This document shows positions 13,690-24,873 of a DNA stretch of 64,000 nucleotides, piece after piece. A program made the position numbers and the translations under genes. This DNA is from Cyclina sinensis (lineage: Eukaryota > Mollusca > Bivalvia > Venerida > Veneridae), in NCBI GenBank assembly GCA_012932295.1, contig JAAONU010000001.1, positions 40,658,780 to 40,722,779 on the forward strand, written 5' to 3'. Every line of letters begins with the position of its first letter. Positions within the stretch are counted from its first letter, which is position 1. The notes under the pieces were generated by a model that worked only from the letters and a program-made list of their open reading frames with translations, was not told the DNA's origin and made no database searches.

Positions 13690-13855
13690 GACCTTAGGCA
13701 AAGTTGGCTCACCAGGTTGACCTTCAGCAAAGACAAGTCTTTTGCTCAACCTTCAGCAAAGATGTCTATCCTGCTTGACCTTCAGCAAAGATGTCTATCT
13801 TGCTTGACCTTCAGCAAAGATGTCTATCCTGCTTGACCTTCAGAAAAGATGACTG
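13690..13855 (+). repeat. 29-bp tandem repeat expanded in the right arm
   Basis: Several copies of a unit around GCTTGACCTTCAGCAAAGAT followed by GTCTATCCT. The mirror region at 9295-9440 has fewer and more diverged copies, so the array changed size after the arms were formed. Confidence 0.8.
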
Positions 13856-14622
13856 GTGATGTCTCTTTGTTCTTTTGATATCAAGTATAATTTATAATAA
13901 CAAGTAAATTTTAAAACTATCACTTTTGTGTTCTTTTTCAAAAGAATACAGTAGTCATGATTAAAATGAAGGAATAATTTCCTAAAATAATGTTTAAGTT
14001 TTTGTATTAATTGTTCAACTTACAAGTCATGTCTGTTTGTTTTGAAAGAAGTATTTTCAGTTTCTGCTACCATTTCTCCAGCGTATTCAGCCAGCAGGTT
14101 CCATGCACTCGTTAATTCTTTGAAGAAATTATCACCTCAGTTTGTTTTCTCCAAGCTGCCGTACTTGTTAAAGATAATTAGTACATGTATATGCTTTCAG
14201 CAAAATGCCGGAAATATCACTTTTTTGTAGATAAAAAAACAGATGACAAAGAAAATAAGTCTGCATCAGCAACGCAACACAAAATCAAATAATCGTATTT
14301 TCAAGTTGCAGGATAAACATTGTGTGTGTAAAATATGATAATTACAGACAGGTGCTTTCAAGACGTTGCAAATGAAAGTGATTGAATAAAATCATTTTCA
14401 GTACAGGGGAGAATATTTGAGGGTTTCATTTTTTACACCCCGTCAAAAAAAATACTAAAACATCAAAAATATACAAATCTGTACCAAGAGCATACTCCAA
14501 TCAGAATCAGAAAAGGTTGAAATATGCATAATATATTGCATGCCGGGTTGTTTTAAAGAATGGTCGTTTTTGTATCGTTTCTTTAGGCGTTCACTACAAT
14601 ACTATTATTTTAAAAAAGCTAC

Positions 14623-14760
14623 AATATGAACATTTATCAGTTAACAATATGAATATTTATCAGTTAACATTATGAATATTTATCAGTTGACAATATGAAT
14701 TTTTATCAGTTAACAATATGAATATTTATCAGATAACATTATGAATATTTATCAGTTTTA
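14623..14760 (+). repeat. 23-bp tandem repeat, six copies, right arm only
   Basis: Units of AATATGAATATTTATCAGTT plus AAC start at 14623, 14646, 14669, 14692, 14715 and 14738. The mirror site near 8515 has a single copy (AAACTGATAAATATACATAT). The expansion is therefore arm-specific. Confidence 0.88.
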
Positions 14761-17244
14761 GTGTATTTAAGTCTTATGTCGCTCTAAGTACAGCTGGCAA
14801 AGGACATGATATTATTCCTGCACTAAAATTAGGCCTGTAAATATGGATGTTACTTTGGTACTGACAGTCACTTGCTTCTATACTGTATGTTTCTGCATCG
14901 TGTTGTTATATGTGAACTTGTCATAGTCAAATACATGCCTTCAAAACATTATAATTAATATATTTGTCTTGATTAATGACATACATGTTATGCGTATTTG
15001 TAGGTATTATACGACGTTAATGACCTGCCTCTTTGGCCGAATAGTAAGACTTGCTGCACCTCTCACTGACTGAAGGCCAGGCGTTCGAGACATGACTGTT
15101 TATATGATAAAGTTGGCCTTTTAGGCTTTCTTACAGTTACTGACAAGATGCTTGCCTCATATGGCTTCAACTGTAAGAAGGCTGTAAACTCAACAGTAAA
15201 CATTAGAAGGCTATTGGTTCGCTAATTGTATTACTAATAATTAGGCGTACTTATTTCGATGTAGTTAAAGGTTATCACTAATAATTTAGCTGAACTATAA
15301 TTTACATGATTTTCATTCCAAGTGTGTTGTTTATATTTTCTCGAGGAGTTGTTGCATGACATCATCCAATTCCATTATCCTGTGAATGAATTAATTATTG
15401 CAGAAATTACCATGCATACACGTCACAACTGCTTCATTAGAGCTTTTATTTTAATTTGATTAGTACTGTGAGTAACTAAGAAGCAAACGAGCGCTGAAAA
15501 AGGATAGATAACAAATAAAACAAGCAATGTTTATGTATGACTTGCTTCCCTCCCATGCTACCAGCAGGTAAGATAATGACTTACAATCTACGCCGCAGTA
15601 ATAAAAACTCTTCTGCTAGTGCTTTCTTGCTTTAAAAACGTACAGCTAAGCTTTGAATATAGTTATGGTTGTTTTGAAATAAATACAAATGTAGTAAGAA
15701 TAAATAAATTTACAGTGAATGTCTTCAAAAGCCAGTTGAGGATGCGGAAAGTCACTGAAGACTCTAAGCTCAGATGGGCAATCTCTAGATCGGAGTGGGG
15801 TTGGAGAGGAGTTAGAATTCCCGTCAACCACTTCTTCCCTTGTAAGTCTCTGATAATCTTATAACGCGTTTCAAACTGGTGCCTTTATTTCTTTTACAAG
15901 CTAGGTCATATTTTTATTTTGATTATTTTCAATCGTTAAGAGTTTTATAATTGATAAGTTAATATGTACATTACAAATATCTTTTTTTTTAATTTGGTAA
16001 ATAGTTGGCTTCCATAATCCTGGGACATGAAATATTTTTAGTGTGCAGACTGATAGAAAGATTAGCACACAAATGATAATTATACAATGTATTTCAGGGC
16101 TTCATTTTGCTAAAACAAAAGAAACGGTTCATTTATTTTAGCATTAAATACATACATATTTGTAGTCGTACAGACAAAAACAGATCCATTTGAAAATACG
16201 TAAAGAAATATTTAGAATGAAGGGAAATCGGATCTTTGAGTAGTTTTGCATGGAAAATTCCCTGACATAGGATTACTGAAGACACTTTGTTCCTGTTAAT
16301 GTCTCCTTAATTGTTTTATTGTTATTTCTGACCTCTATTTTTTTCCAAAACATGCCATTTAATACAATGATTAACCTTTAAAGATGTATATTTTGACATA
16401 TTTGATTACTTTTTCATAAAACTGTTTTCAACCATAAAAATATTCCTGTCACTGGCTTTGTCACACTAATTATTTTTCACTTATAAAGATTCCCTTGTCA
16501 AAGTATTTTGCTCACTACCAGGACAACACTCTAAGCCATTTGTAGACAGTCAATAACAGCATCTCTATGGCTGCCTAAATGGTTACTATTTAAAAATCGA
16601 AATATTAATTACGTCTTATCGATCCCCAGTCAAGCTTTTCAAAGTTATGAGACAAAGCAAATTGAAAGCTGTCCCTGTTTATACATAAATTTGTAAATGA
16701 TCGTTGGAGCTATTGGAATCAGTCATTCTAATTAACGGATTTTAAATATTTGATGAATGCTTCAACCTTATTTCGAAATCATCCAATGATTTTGGTGCCA
16801 ATGAGAACGGCTCAAGGTGAAGATTAGCAACGCAAAAATGTATTATTCGGAATAATTTCAACATCAGACACGGGTAATAGATTTGTTAAAGAGTATTACA
16901 TAAAATCATAAATACGTTTTATGAGATAATTTTCTTAGTATAAGTGAATTAATTTTCTTTTAAAATATGACAGTACTTTGATTCTTCACATAATACAGAT
17001 ATTTAGTAATGTCGCCTTTTAACAAGTAATTATAGAATTATTATCAGGAAATAAAACTCTTCTTAAAAACTTGCGAAGAATACTTTTATCTACACGAATT
17101 CATTGTTTTCAGGTGAATACAAGGGCAGAAACACTGAGAATTGGCTGAAAGATGCGCCGAGATGTGATCCGTTTTAGTTTATGAAAATATTTTAAAGGAC
17201 AAAAAGAGGTCATTCTCTTTAAAGAAATGTTTAACTATATTTTG

Positions 17245-17298
17245 TCCTAAAGTTGTTTTTTTTTTCAGTAAAATGAATGGTTCATGTAAATTGTAAGA
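17245..17298 (+). promoter_or_regulatory. predicted 3' splice site and 7-codon upstream ORF in the receptor leader
   Basis: A pyrimidine-rich tract ends in TTTTTTTTTCAG at 17268, directly before the coding exon, suggesting a 5'-leader intron. The leader then reads ATG at 17273 and, after seven codons (MNGSCKL), a TAA at 17294-17296, two bases before the receptor ATG at 17299. The broken mirror copy keeps the same small frame as MNVSCKL. Splicing and any translational effect are inferred. Confidence 0.5.
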
Positions 17299-18564
17299 AT
17301 GAGGTGTACCCTTTTGTTTGTTTATTTTATCTTCTTTCGTGTTAAATTTGTGTACTGCTCGAACATTACACAAGTTGAAAAGCTTTATACCGATTTATTT
17401 GGAAATTACAACAATAAATTATTTCCATTGATCAATCATAATGACACGGTAAATATATCCACTACTGTGGGGATAGTGAGCATAAATAACTTTGATGAAA
17501 TTTCCGGCGAAATTGAACTGACATTATTGTTTTACTTTTTATGGATTGATGAACGGCTGAAATGGTCACCGTCAGATTATGGCGGGAAAACGTCATTATT
17601 GGTACCAACAGATGTTTTATGGCGTCCACAGTTCTACGTGATACAGTCATTTGACCGGATACAGGAAGTGAGCAACGTGTCAATGATGATTAGGTTATAT
17701 TCAAATGGTTTATTGTCATGGAACCCGGGAAACGTCTTGAAACTTGTATGCTCCGTTGACGTTACATATTTCCCATTTGATACACAAACATGTCAAATAA
17801 CAGTAACAGGCTGGGCATACACAACGGATGAGGTACAGTTTTACACTACACAATCAACTGTTAGTCAAGACTTTCTTAGCACAAATAGCCAGTGGTCACT
17901 CCAATCAGCAACAGTTAGCAATTACTCTGTGAATGATCGATCTTTCCCGCCGTCTGTAAATATTGCCATCACGATGAAAAGACGCAGTGACTTTTTTGTT
18001 GTCTACATCATAGTTCCGGTCGTATTTCTTGGATTAATAAACAATCTTGTGTTTTTCATGCCTGCTAGCTCGGGAGAACGGACATCGGTGGCAATAACAG
18101 CCTTCTTGTCTTTTGTGGTTTATATGGAGATGGTCAATGACAATGTACCAGAGAGCTCGTCTCCAATGGCATACATATATTACTACATACTCTTTCTTAT
18201 GATATACAGTTCAGTTATCATATTTCTGTGCGTAATTTCGTTGCGCATTTATGACAAGGACGATGATGTGTCTCCAAATGTTCAAACACTACTTACCGGT
18301 TTACGATGGTGGCGCTTGCTGAAACGTAACAGAAAAACGAGCGATGTTCCTTCAAGAAAATTTTCGACGGTTTCAGAAGTACTTGAAGTCAAAGATTTTA
18401 AAAGCAATAAAGAAATTTCTAATGAGAGAGAAGAACAGGAAAAAGTGACATGGAAACTGGTTGGAAAAACATACGATAAATACTGTGGATTCACTTTGTT
18501 TTTAGCATTCTGGATTTTTACATTATACACATTTACGAACTTGACCAATAATCATGGTTTATAA
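17299..18564 (+). CDS. nicotinic-type Cys-loop receptor subunit, single coding exon (receptor 1)
   Basis: A 421-residue plasma-membrane cation-channel subunit by family. A hydrophobic signal peptide (about 1-20) precedes the ligand-binding domain. The Cys-loop runs from C151 to C165 with FPFD at 158-161. Loop B has W172 in TGWAY, matching the acetylcholine-binding tryptophan of alpha7. The vicinal cysteine pair of loop C is absent. M1 is about 232-255. M2 starts GERTSVAITAFLSF near 259, with E260 at -1' and L270 at 9', the cation-channel pattern. M3 is about 289-315 and M4 about 396-417. A short cytoplasmic loop (about 319-393) ends in WKLVGKTYDKYC. The coding region has no introns. It lies in the right arm of the giant inverted repeat; its mirror copy is dead. 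It is probably a diverged non-alpha subunit; its ligand cannot be told from sequence. Confidence 0.95.
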   Translation: MRCTLLFVYFIFFRVKFVYCSNITQVEKLYTDLFGNYNNKLFPLINHNDTVNISTTVGIVSINNFDEISGEIELTLLFYFLWIDERLKWSPSDYGGKTSLLVPTDVLWRPQFYVIQSFDRIQEVSNVSMMIRLYSNGLLSWNPGNVLKLVCSVDVTYFPFDTQTCQITVTGWAYTTDEVQFYTTQSTVSQDFLSTNSQWSLQSATVSNYSVNDRSFPPSVNIAITMKRRSDFFVVYIIVPVVFLGLINNLVFFMPASSGERTSVAITAFLSFVVYMEMVNDNVPESSSPMAYIYYYILFLMIYSSVIIFLCVISLRIYDKDDDVSPNVQTLLTGLRWWRLLKRNRKTSDVPSRKFSTVSEVLEVKDFKSNKEISNEREEQEKVTWKLVGKTYDKYCGFTLFLAFWIFTLYTFTNLTNNHGL

Positions 18565-18749
18565 ATAGTACGAGTGTACAAGAACCCGGATGTAGGGGTG
18601 GAGCTCGAATTACAATTTATGTAATTTACGTGACTGTGTCGGTTAAAAAAATGTATTTTTTATCTTATTTATTCTTTTCTGAAAAAAAAAACATAATTTC
18701 GGAAGAGTGTATTTTCGACAGGGCTCTGTTTAACTTCTCGACCTGAAGA

Positions 18750-18840
18750 CAATTCGAAGTGTTAGTGGACGAGCTGCTTATCGAACTCGCGATTCCTGGA
18801 TTACAGGAACTGAGCATTATCACTTGACCACTGATCCGGT
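18750..18840 (-). repeat. tRNA-like SINE fossil, right-arm copy
   Basis: On the minus strand a tRNA-like head (GATCAGTGGTCAAGTGATAA) is followed by a B-box-like GCGAGTTCGATAAG. It mirrors the copy at 4795-4870. Assignment is by eye and tentative. Confidence 0.4.
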
Positions 18841-18859
18841 CCTTGTTCGTTTACCTTAC

Positions 18860-21800
18860 TATGTCATTGACGTTAAAAAACCTCCGGTTGTCTTTCACTA
18901 TTTTCAGACAAAAATTATACATAATTTTCTTTACAGCGATACTTTATTACACATCGTTGCTTTTAGAAACAACATTTACAGAAACACTTTTGGTAAATAT
19001 TATTCATCTGACGCACTCGTGGACCGATTCTCGACTCCTTCTGGAACAAAAGTACGATTATCTCTGTAAAAGCAATCAAATTTTATAGCAAAAGCAACCT
19101 TACAAATGAGTTGGTACGTTGATTAAATCAATACATATTAATACAATAAATACACGTGTCTAAACAAATGGCTTTAAATAGTTCTTTTTATCGAACGACA
19201 TTAGTTGCGGCCATTGCAAGACGCAACAATACAAGTCAAGTGTCACACAGCTAACAGTTCTGCAGTTCGACAAAGGCATCAGCAAATAAAGTTTAGTAGA
19301 AAAACATCGAATTTCTCGATAAGGTTGATTTTGCTATCAGACAAAAATGTTTTGTACTCAAAAAGGGTAAATTACAACTGACAATATGGAAAGTAATATT
19401 TTATTTACAATAGACATTATCCAAACAAATAATATTTTGTGATTCATTTGACAACATAAAGGGATATTTGTGCAATGTTTGCTTACTATTTCAGTGGTGT
19501 CTTTTGCTGAGAGTGATGTCTGAGAATACTAGTTAAGCAAACATTAGTAGCTGCGTCAAATTCATATGCAGTCATCTAATAAAAACCTTATTCACAACTG
19601 TTTCAAACAGTCTAAAAAACGACCATTTTTTCCACATTTTAACTTACTCAAATTTTTTAACTCTTTAAGTTTTATTTTTCTAGATACACAACATAATTTT
19701 TCGAAATTACTTGATACGAAATTACAATATCAGAATAAAAGACTATGAAATTTTTTACGCGTATTCTTATGACGAAATTTCATTTCATTTTTATGCAACT
19801 ATAAAAAGGAGCAAATATATCTTTTTCACTTTTATTCTGCCTTAGAAAATGATATATGTGAATATTTGTAATATTTAATTTAAATTCCATCACGTTCCGT
19901 ATTTAGTTTACATTACGGCATTCTCCCCTCACACCGTACTTTTTAATTCAATACATTTTTTTCTAGTAATTACTGTTGTTATTTGTCTTTCAATACAAAC
20001 TCCTTTTTTTCAAACCTAAGTGTTGTAATTGATTTGGATGAATAAATATGCATGTCTGTCTGTTGCTCAGTGGTAGCTGCTAATGGTATTTACATTTATG
20101 ACATCGTGAGAAATGTGTAAACACGGAGGAATGTCTAATGGCAATGGCAATTTAGAATTTTTATTTTTTGTTGTTGTTTTGTTTTGTCACAAACAACCCC
20201 CAGGTAGATAGTGGGTAATTATATTTACTTATTATCATTTAATTCACATTTAATTCAACAAAAACATTTTTAATTTAAAAAAACAAAGCATAACATAGCT
20301 TATTTCTACATTTTACATAAGATATTGGAATTATATTTGGAAACGTCTAACTCAGAACTAATTCAATACAAACGACGCATTTAATCGCCTTGCGAAGTAT
20401 TTTTTTTACTATCCAGAGGCGTTATGGCCACTGCAAAACAAGTAACAGATGTCTGCTCTTGGTACCTGCTTTGATTTCTGATGAATTGTATGTCCACGGG
20501 CATATTTTAAGTAATATATTTGACCTGAAAGACTTCTTTAAGACATGGATGAAGAAATAATTCGCATGGGTTAAGATATGGAGACTTGTAAGGGTGTTAA
20601 CGTATTTTTACTTTCTAAATATCCAAATGTTTGATCTAACTACTTTTTAAGAATAGCATGGTCATGAAAGAATCAAATTTCTTTTATATCAAAAGAGCTT
20701 TTTCTGAAACATGTTCTTGATGCTTTTGATCACCTTACTTAGAACTGCCCGTATCAGAGTTTCGTGTCTGGGTTGGATGGGTGTAACGCAGTTACACAAA
20801 AATTCAAAAATATTTAAATATATATATTCAAGCTTTTTAGCTCTTTTTTACGTTTCCCCTCCATTACTTTTTGTATGCCCATCTCTGGGCTTTGAACACA
20901 TACACTAGAACATGCTTGAGCCTTCATTTCTCATGGGTATGGTGTACTATTGCATACTTTGAATTATTTCAAATTTAACGATATATCTTGATTCATATAA
21001 TTCTGAAATAAATACCAACTACCAGCTCTCTCATCTAATTAATAATTAATAACAATTATCAGCTCTATGCTGGAGGCTCTTTCATGAAAGAGACGTTCAA
21101 TTATATTTGTACTACAATGGCCATTTTCATGTCAGAAAATTTCTGTATCCGCTTCCAAATGGTCTTTTATAAGACGTTAGACTGTCCATGTATATATCGT
21201 ATATGTGTATATACTATTATATTTTGATTCATGATATAAATGGTTTTGCCGCTTTGTGCAGCACAACACATCCTTAGGTAGGCAAGTATTTGGCCTTTCA
21301 TTTCATTCTTCGTCTTAGTACACTTAAAACACATGTAGTCAGTTTGTATGCCTGATGCTACTTTAAGTATATACCTTTAAATTGTCACTTTAAGTATATA
21401 CCTTTAAATTGTCATTTCTGCATCGATTCTCCGGAATTTTTTATTTTGTGCGGCAATTGAATTCATTCACTTTTAAAACCAATTGCAATACGTTAAATAA
21501 GCCGTAAGATTAATGAATGGGTACCCATTAGAAGCACTACCTTTTTGGTTCCTTATATTTTCTTTTCTGAATGTTCGTAGTATGCAAAGAAATTACGAAG
21601 GTAACAAAATCCGACAGACTAAAGCAAAATAAAAGAAAATCACTCTCATAATATCTTTGAAAGAAATCGTTAACAAGACTTGTGAAACTGATAAAATTAT
21701 CGTTTTAATAAATCACTGGCATTTGAATATATCGCACACGCAGCTGAGTTAAAAAAAACTCTACCCTAGGTTATGTTTTTTTTTCTCTTGTTAGAAGGAG

Positions 21801-23540
21801 AGTTTTGCTAAATGGAAAATAAACGAGACATATTGTTTTTGTGGCTTTTGGGTGAGGCTACAGGTTAATGAATAGCTTTTAGATTAAGAGAGATCGGCCT
21901 TATACAAATGTGCCCCATAGATAAATATTTGTTTAAGTTTGGATTGAGGAAATAACCCATATGTAACATTTTGGTTGTCTGTGTATAACGTTATAAAGTC
22001 GACAAATAGATGTATTTTGATGGCACTGGTCTTACTGAGGACATTTATTGCATCTGTTTTCCATGGGCAAGGCAACAGTTAATTCCTTTAATATTGTCAA
22101 AACACATTTCTCGTTAAAAGTTTCAACCCTAGCTTTAACCATAAGTACATGGAACGCAGCTTCGACATGTAAGATACATATTTACGTAAAAACAAGAGGG
22201 TCTTTATGAACCTGTTTCACTTATCTGAGCGCAATTCCTTAAAACGAAAAGTGCAGTCATGTATCTTTTCAAATAAATTCTAGCAAACAAGATAGTACGT
22301 GAGTAGGTGATAACTGAATTAAGATTATCAATTTTCAAATATGTTTGTAGTATAAAGTATTCACATAGGAATTCTGTTATTTCTTTTGCTAAAATTGCTT
22401 AATTTTATTCATTCTCCATTGGTAGCAATGATTTAGTTTAATCTGATCAATTTTATTGAACTTAAATGGCAAGTTCTAGCGCAAAAAAACTCTAAAGAAC
22501 CATTTTCGTCATGGAGATATGCCTTGAAATGATTCATTTTTTTAAATGCAATGCCCACAGCAGTGCTTTATCATTTACATTTCTGCAGAGAATAAATGAT
22601 TGTTTACTCTTGTCAATACATTAGTAATTGCTTTATAAATTGTGGAAATATGAATGGGAAATAAAGAATATGGCTAATGGATGTTTACTTTTCTGAAAGC
22701 ACGGATGTCAATAAAAGGTGTTGGCGATAAAACACAGTGTTAGTGAGTATTTAGATTGTCAGAGTGTTTGAAAATATAATTTAGCATAAGCCTGAATAGA
22801 AACATCGTAGATCCCTCTTAACAGAAAAGGTGTATTTGGCTTTGTTGCTTAACAGTGTTCATGTTCACAACCTAATCGGCTGGTTATAGAAATGTTTGCC
22901 TACAAACAATAATAAAAGCTACAATTTCATTTAACTAATGAATTCTAACTACTGTGTCTTTTATTTTGATTTATTTCCAGCTTCGATCGATTTTTTAATT
23001 TTGCCCAGTCCAGTCTGAAACGATGGACATTTATTCCTAACAAACGAACTGCCTCACTTTGTTTACTCTTGTTATTGAAAACTAATGCTGGGTTATTAAA
23101 AGTGACCTTTCCTTGAATTGTTAGAGGCGTGGTCATCTCAGCACTTAATAAAGGCTACTGACACTCGGATAAACAGTATTGATTCCATTTTCCTATCTTA
23201 GTTACAAATAGTCCGTCCCTCTTTATAACCCTAACTAACCAACATTCAGCTCGTAAATGTGTTTTATCTAAATTATTAAACACCGTTAACCTGGTGTTAA
23301 TAGGTTTCACTGACTCGATAATTTAAGCGTAACATTTTTAGAGAGTAAACGTGAAAAACGTCAAAGTGCACATGCGTTGATATATTGTTCGAACCTAAAA
23401 ACAAAGATTTACACTAATGGATTTTGGAATTTTCTTTAACAATATTCTTGAAGTGGCGACAAATAAAACAATTCTTGAATACAATCTATTTTACAACTAA
23501 TGTGAACAATGTTGTTGAAGTTAATTACATTTCTAACAGC
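18860..23540. other. right-arm gene-free stretch
   Basis: AT-rich sequence mirroring 40-4740. Small frames here (for example 18824-19088 and 20711-20908) show no recognisable domain and are not kept in the mirror. An AACAAGAGGG repeat-like terminus sits near 22190, with its mirror near 1409. Confidence 0.6.
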
Positions 23541-23619
23541 TGATTTGATTAAAGACAGTCGAAGCCTAATTCAAAGACACAAAAAATACAAATAATAATA
23601 GGCCTCTTCTGAGAAAAAC

Positions 23620-24873
23620 ATGTGTCAAGACATGGGCATTAAAGTAAAATTAATTTTCATTTCTTTAATATTAATACAGGAGACAAAAACTTCTAATAAT
23701 ACTCAGCTGGAGAATCTGCAGAGTATCATGTTTGACAACTACAACAACAACTTATTCCCTCTTATCAATCACGATGACATTGTAAAGGTCAAGGTAACAC
23801 CAGGAATAATAAATATTAATAAATTCGATGAGCTTTCGGGAGAAATTGGACTTACTCTAGTTTTTTACATTCAATGGACAGATGAAAGGCTTCTTTGGAA
23901 TCCGGCAGATTTTGGCGGGAAAATGTCAATGTTGCTTCCAGTCATTGATATCTGGCGCCCACAACTGTATCTAATGCAAGCTTCTAAGAAGGTGCAACAA
24001 ATTGGACATTTATCTTTGGCGAGACTGTTCAGTGATGGTACCGTTCTATGGTCAACTGGAAATGTTCTAAACGTCGTTTGTTCTCTCGATGTTACATATT
24101 TTCCATTCGACATACAGACTTGCCAGATCACTGTAGCTGGTTGGGTGTACAGAAGTGATGAGCTTATGCTGTACACGACAGAAAATCAACTCTTAGACAA
24201 CATGTACAGTGAAAATAGTCAGTGGGAACTTGTGTCTGGGTCTGTAAGAAACTTAACATTTTATGAAACGCTGCCGCAAACAATTGATATTAATCTGTCA
24301 TTAAAAAGACGCCGATCTTTTTATCTCGTTTACATCATCACACCAGTTATTCTCCTCGGGTTCATAAACAAACTGGTTTTTATTATGCCGGCAAATTCTG
24401 GCGAACGCACATCTGTAGCTGTTACAACTTTTCTATCCTTTATATTTTACATGAAAACAGTTAATGACAATATTCCGAAAAGTTCTTCGCCAATGGCTAT
24501 TATTTACTTCTACATACTTCTATTGATCTTCTACAGTTCTTTGATTTTTTCCTTGTGCACTATTTCACTCCGGATTCATGACAGAACTGGCGAGGTTTCA
24601 AAAAGGGTTAAAGGTGTGACAGCTTGTTTGCGGTGTACATGTTTTAGGCGAAGGAGAAAAGCACACATTGCTCCGGAGCAGATTGAATCGAGGAATCAAG
24701 AAATAGGCAAAGGTACTGAAGAAGAAAAAGTAAATGAATCTGACGAGCCTGTGATCACTTGGGGCATTGTCGGAAAGACATTTGACATGTATTGTTTTAT
24801 TTGTTTAGGATTTATATTTTGGATGGTAACATTGCTAACTTTTGTGCTTTTGACGACAAACGAAGGATATTGA
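23620..24873 (+). CDS. nicotinic-type Cys-loop receptor subunit, single coding exon (receptor 2)
   Basis: A 417-residue subunit and a close relative of receptor 1. The start is the first ATG; Met5 is an alternative. A hydrophobic leader spans about 8-20. The Cys-loop is C154-C168 with FPFD. Loop B keeps a tryptophan (W175 in AGWVY), but loop C lacks the cysteine pair. M1 is about 235-256. M2 begins GERTSVAVTTFLSF with E262 at -1' and L272 at 9'. Position 16' is lysine (K279) and 20' is aspartate (D283). M3 is about 291-316. The cytoplasmic loop contains CLRCTCFRRRR (336-346), and WGIVGKTFDMYC precedes M4 (about 393-412). The gene starts just outside the right arm of the inverted repeat and is convergent with the next receptor. 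The membrane location and cation-channel type follow from the family; ligand and partners are unknown. Confidence 0.95.
   Translation: MCQDMGIKVKLIFISLILIQETKTSNNTQLENLQSIMFDNYNNNLFPLINHDDIVKVKVTPGIININKFDELSGEIGLTLVFYIQWTDERLLWNPADFGGKMSMLLPVIDIWRPQLYLMQASKKVQQIGHLSLARLFSDGTVLWSTGNVLNVVCSLDVTYFPFDIQTCQITVAGWVYRSDELMLYTTENQLLDNMYSENSQWELVSGSVRNLTFYETLPQTIDINLSLKRRRSFYLVYIITPVILLGFINKLVFIMPANSGERTSVAVTTFLSFIFYMKTVNDNIPKSSSPMAIIYFYILLLIFYSSLIFSLCTISLRIHDRTGEVSKRVKGVTACLRCTCFRRRRKAHIAPEQIESRNQEIGKGTEEEKVNESDEPVITWGIVGKTFDMYCFICLGFIFWMVTLLTFVLLTTNEGY

Larger units (their letters stand above)
11790..23583 (-). repeat. right arm of a giant inverted repeat
   Basis: Imperfect reverse complement of 1-11390. 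This arm carries the intact receptor gene at 17299-18564. Compared with the left arm it has extra tandem copies at 13690-13855 and 14623-14760, and it keeps the roughly 650 bp of receptor sequence lost on the left. It ends about 37 bp before the start codon of the next receptor gene (23620). Many substitutions and indels separate the arms, which argues against a recent copy or a fold-back read artefact. Confidence 0.95.

Noticed and set aside
18282..18548. 88-codon minus-strand frame
   Set aside because: It is an antisense shadow of the cytoplasmic loop and M4 of receptor 1. Other shadows at 17462-17683, 23871-24176, 26604-26900 and 31484-31696 were dropped for the same reason.
1..23583. The palindrome as a simple fold-back sequencing artefact
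   Set aside because: A fold-back read would give nearly identical arms. These differ by many substitutions, arm-specific tandem arrays and a gene-sized deletion. A haplotype mis-join is still possible and is listed as the test.
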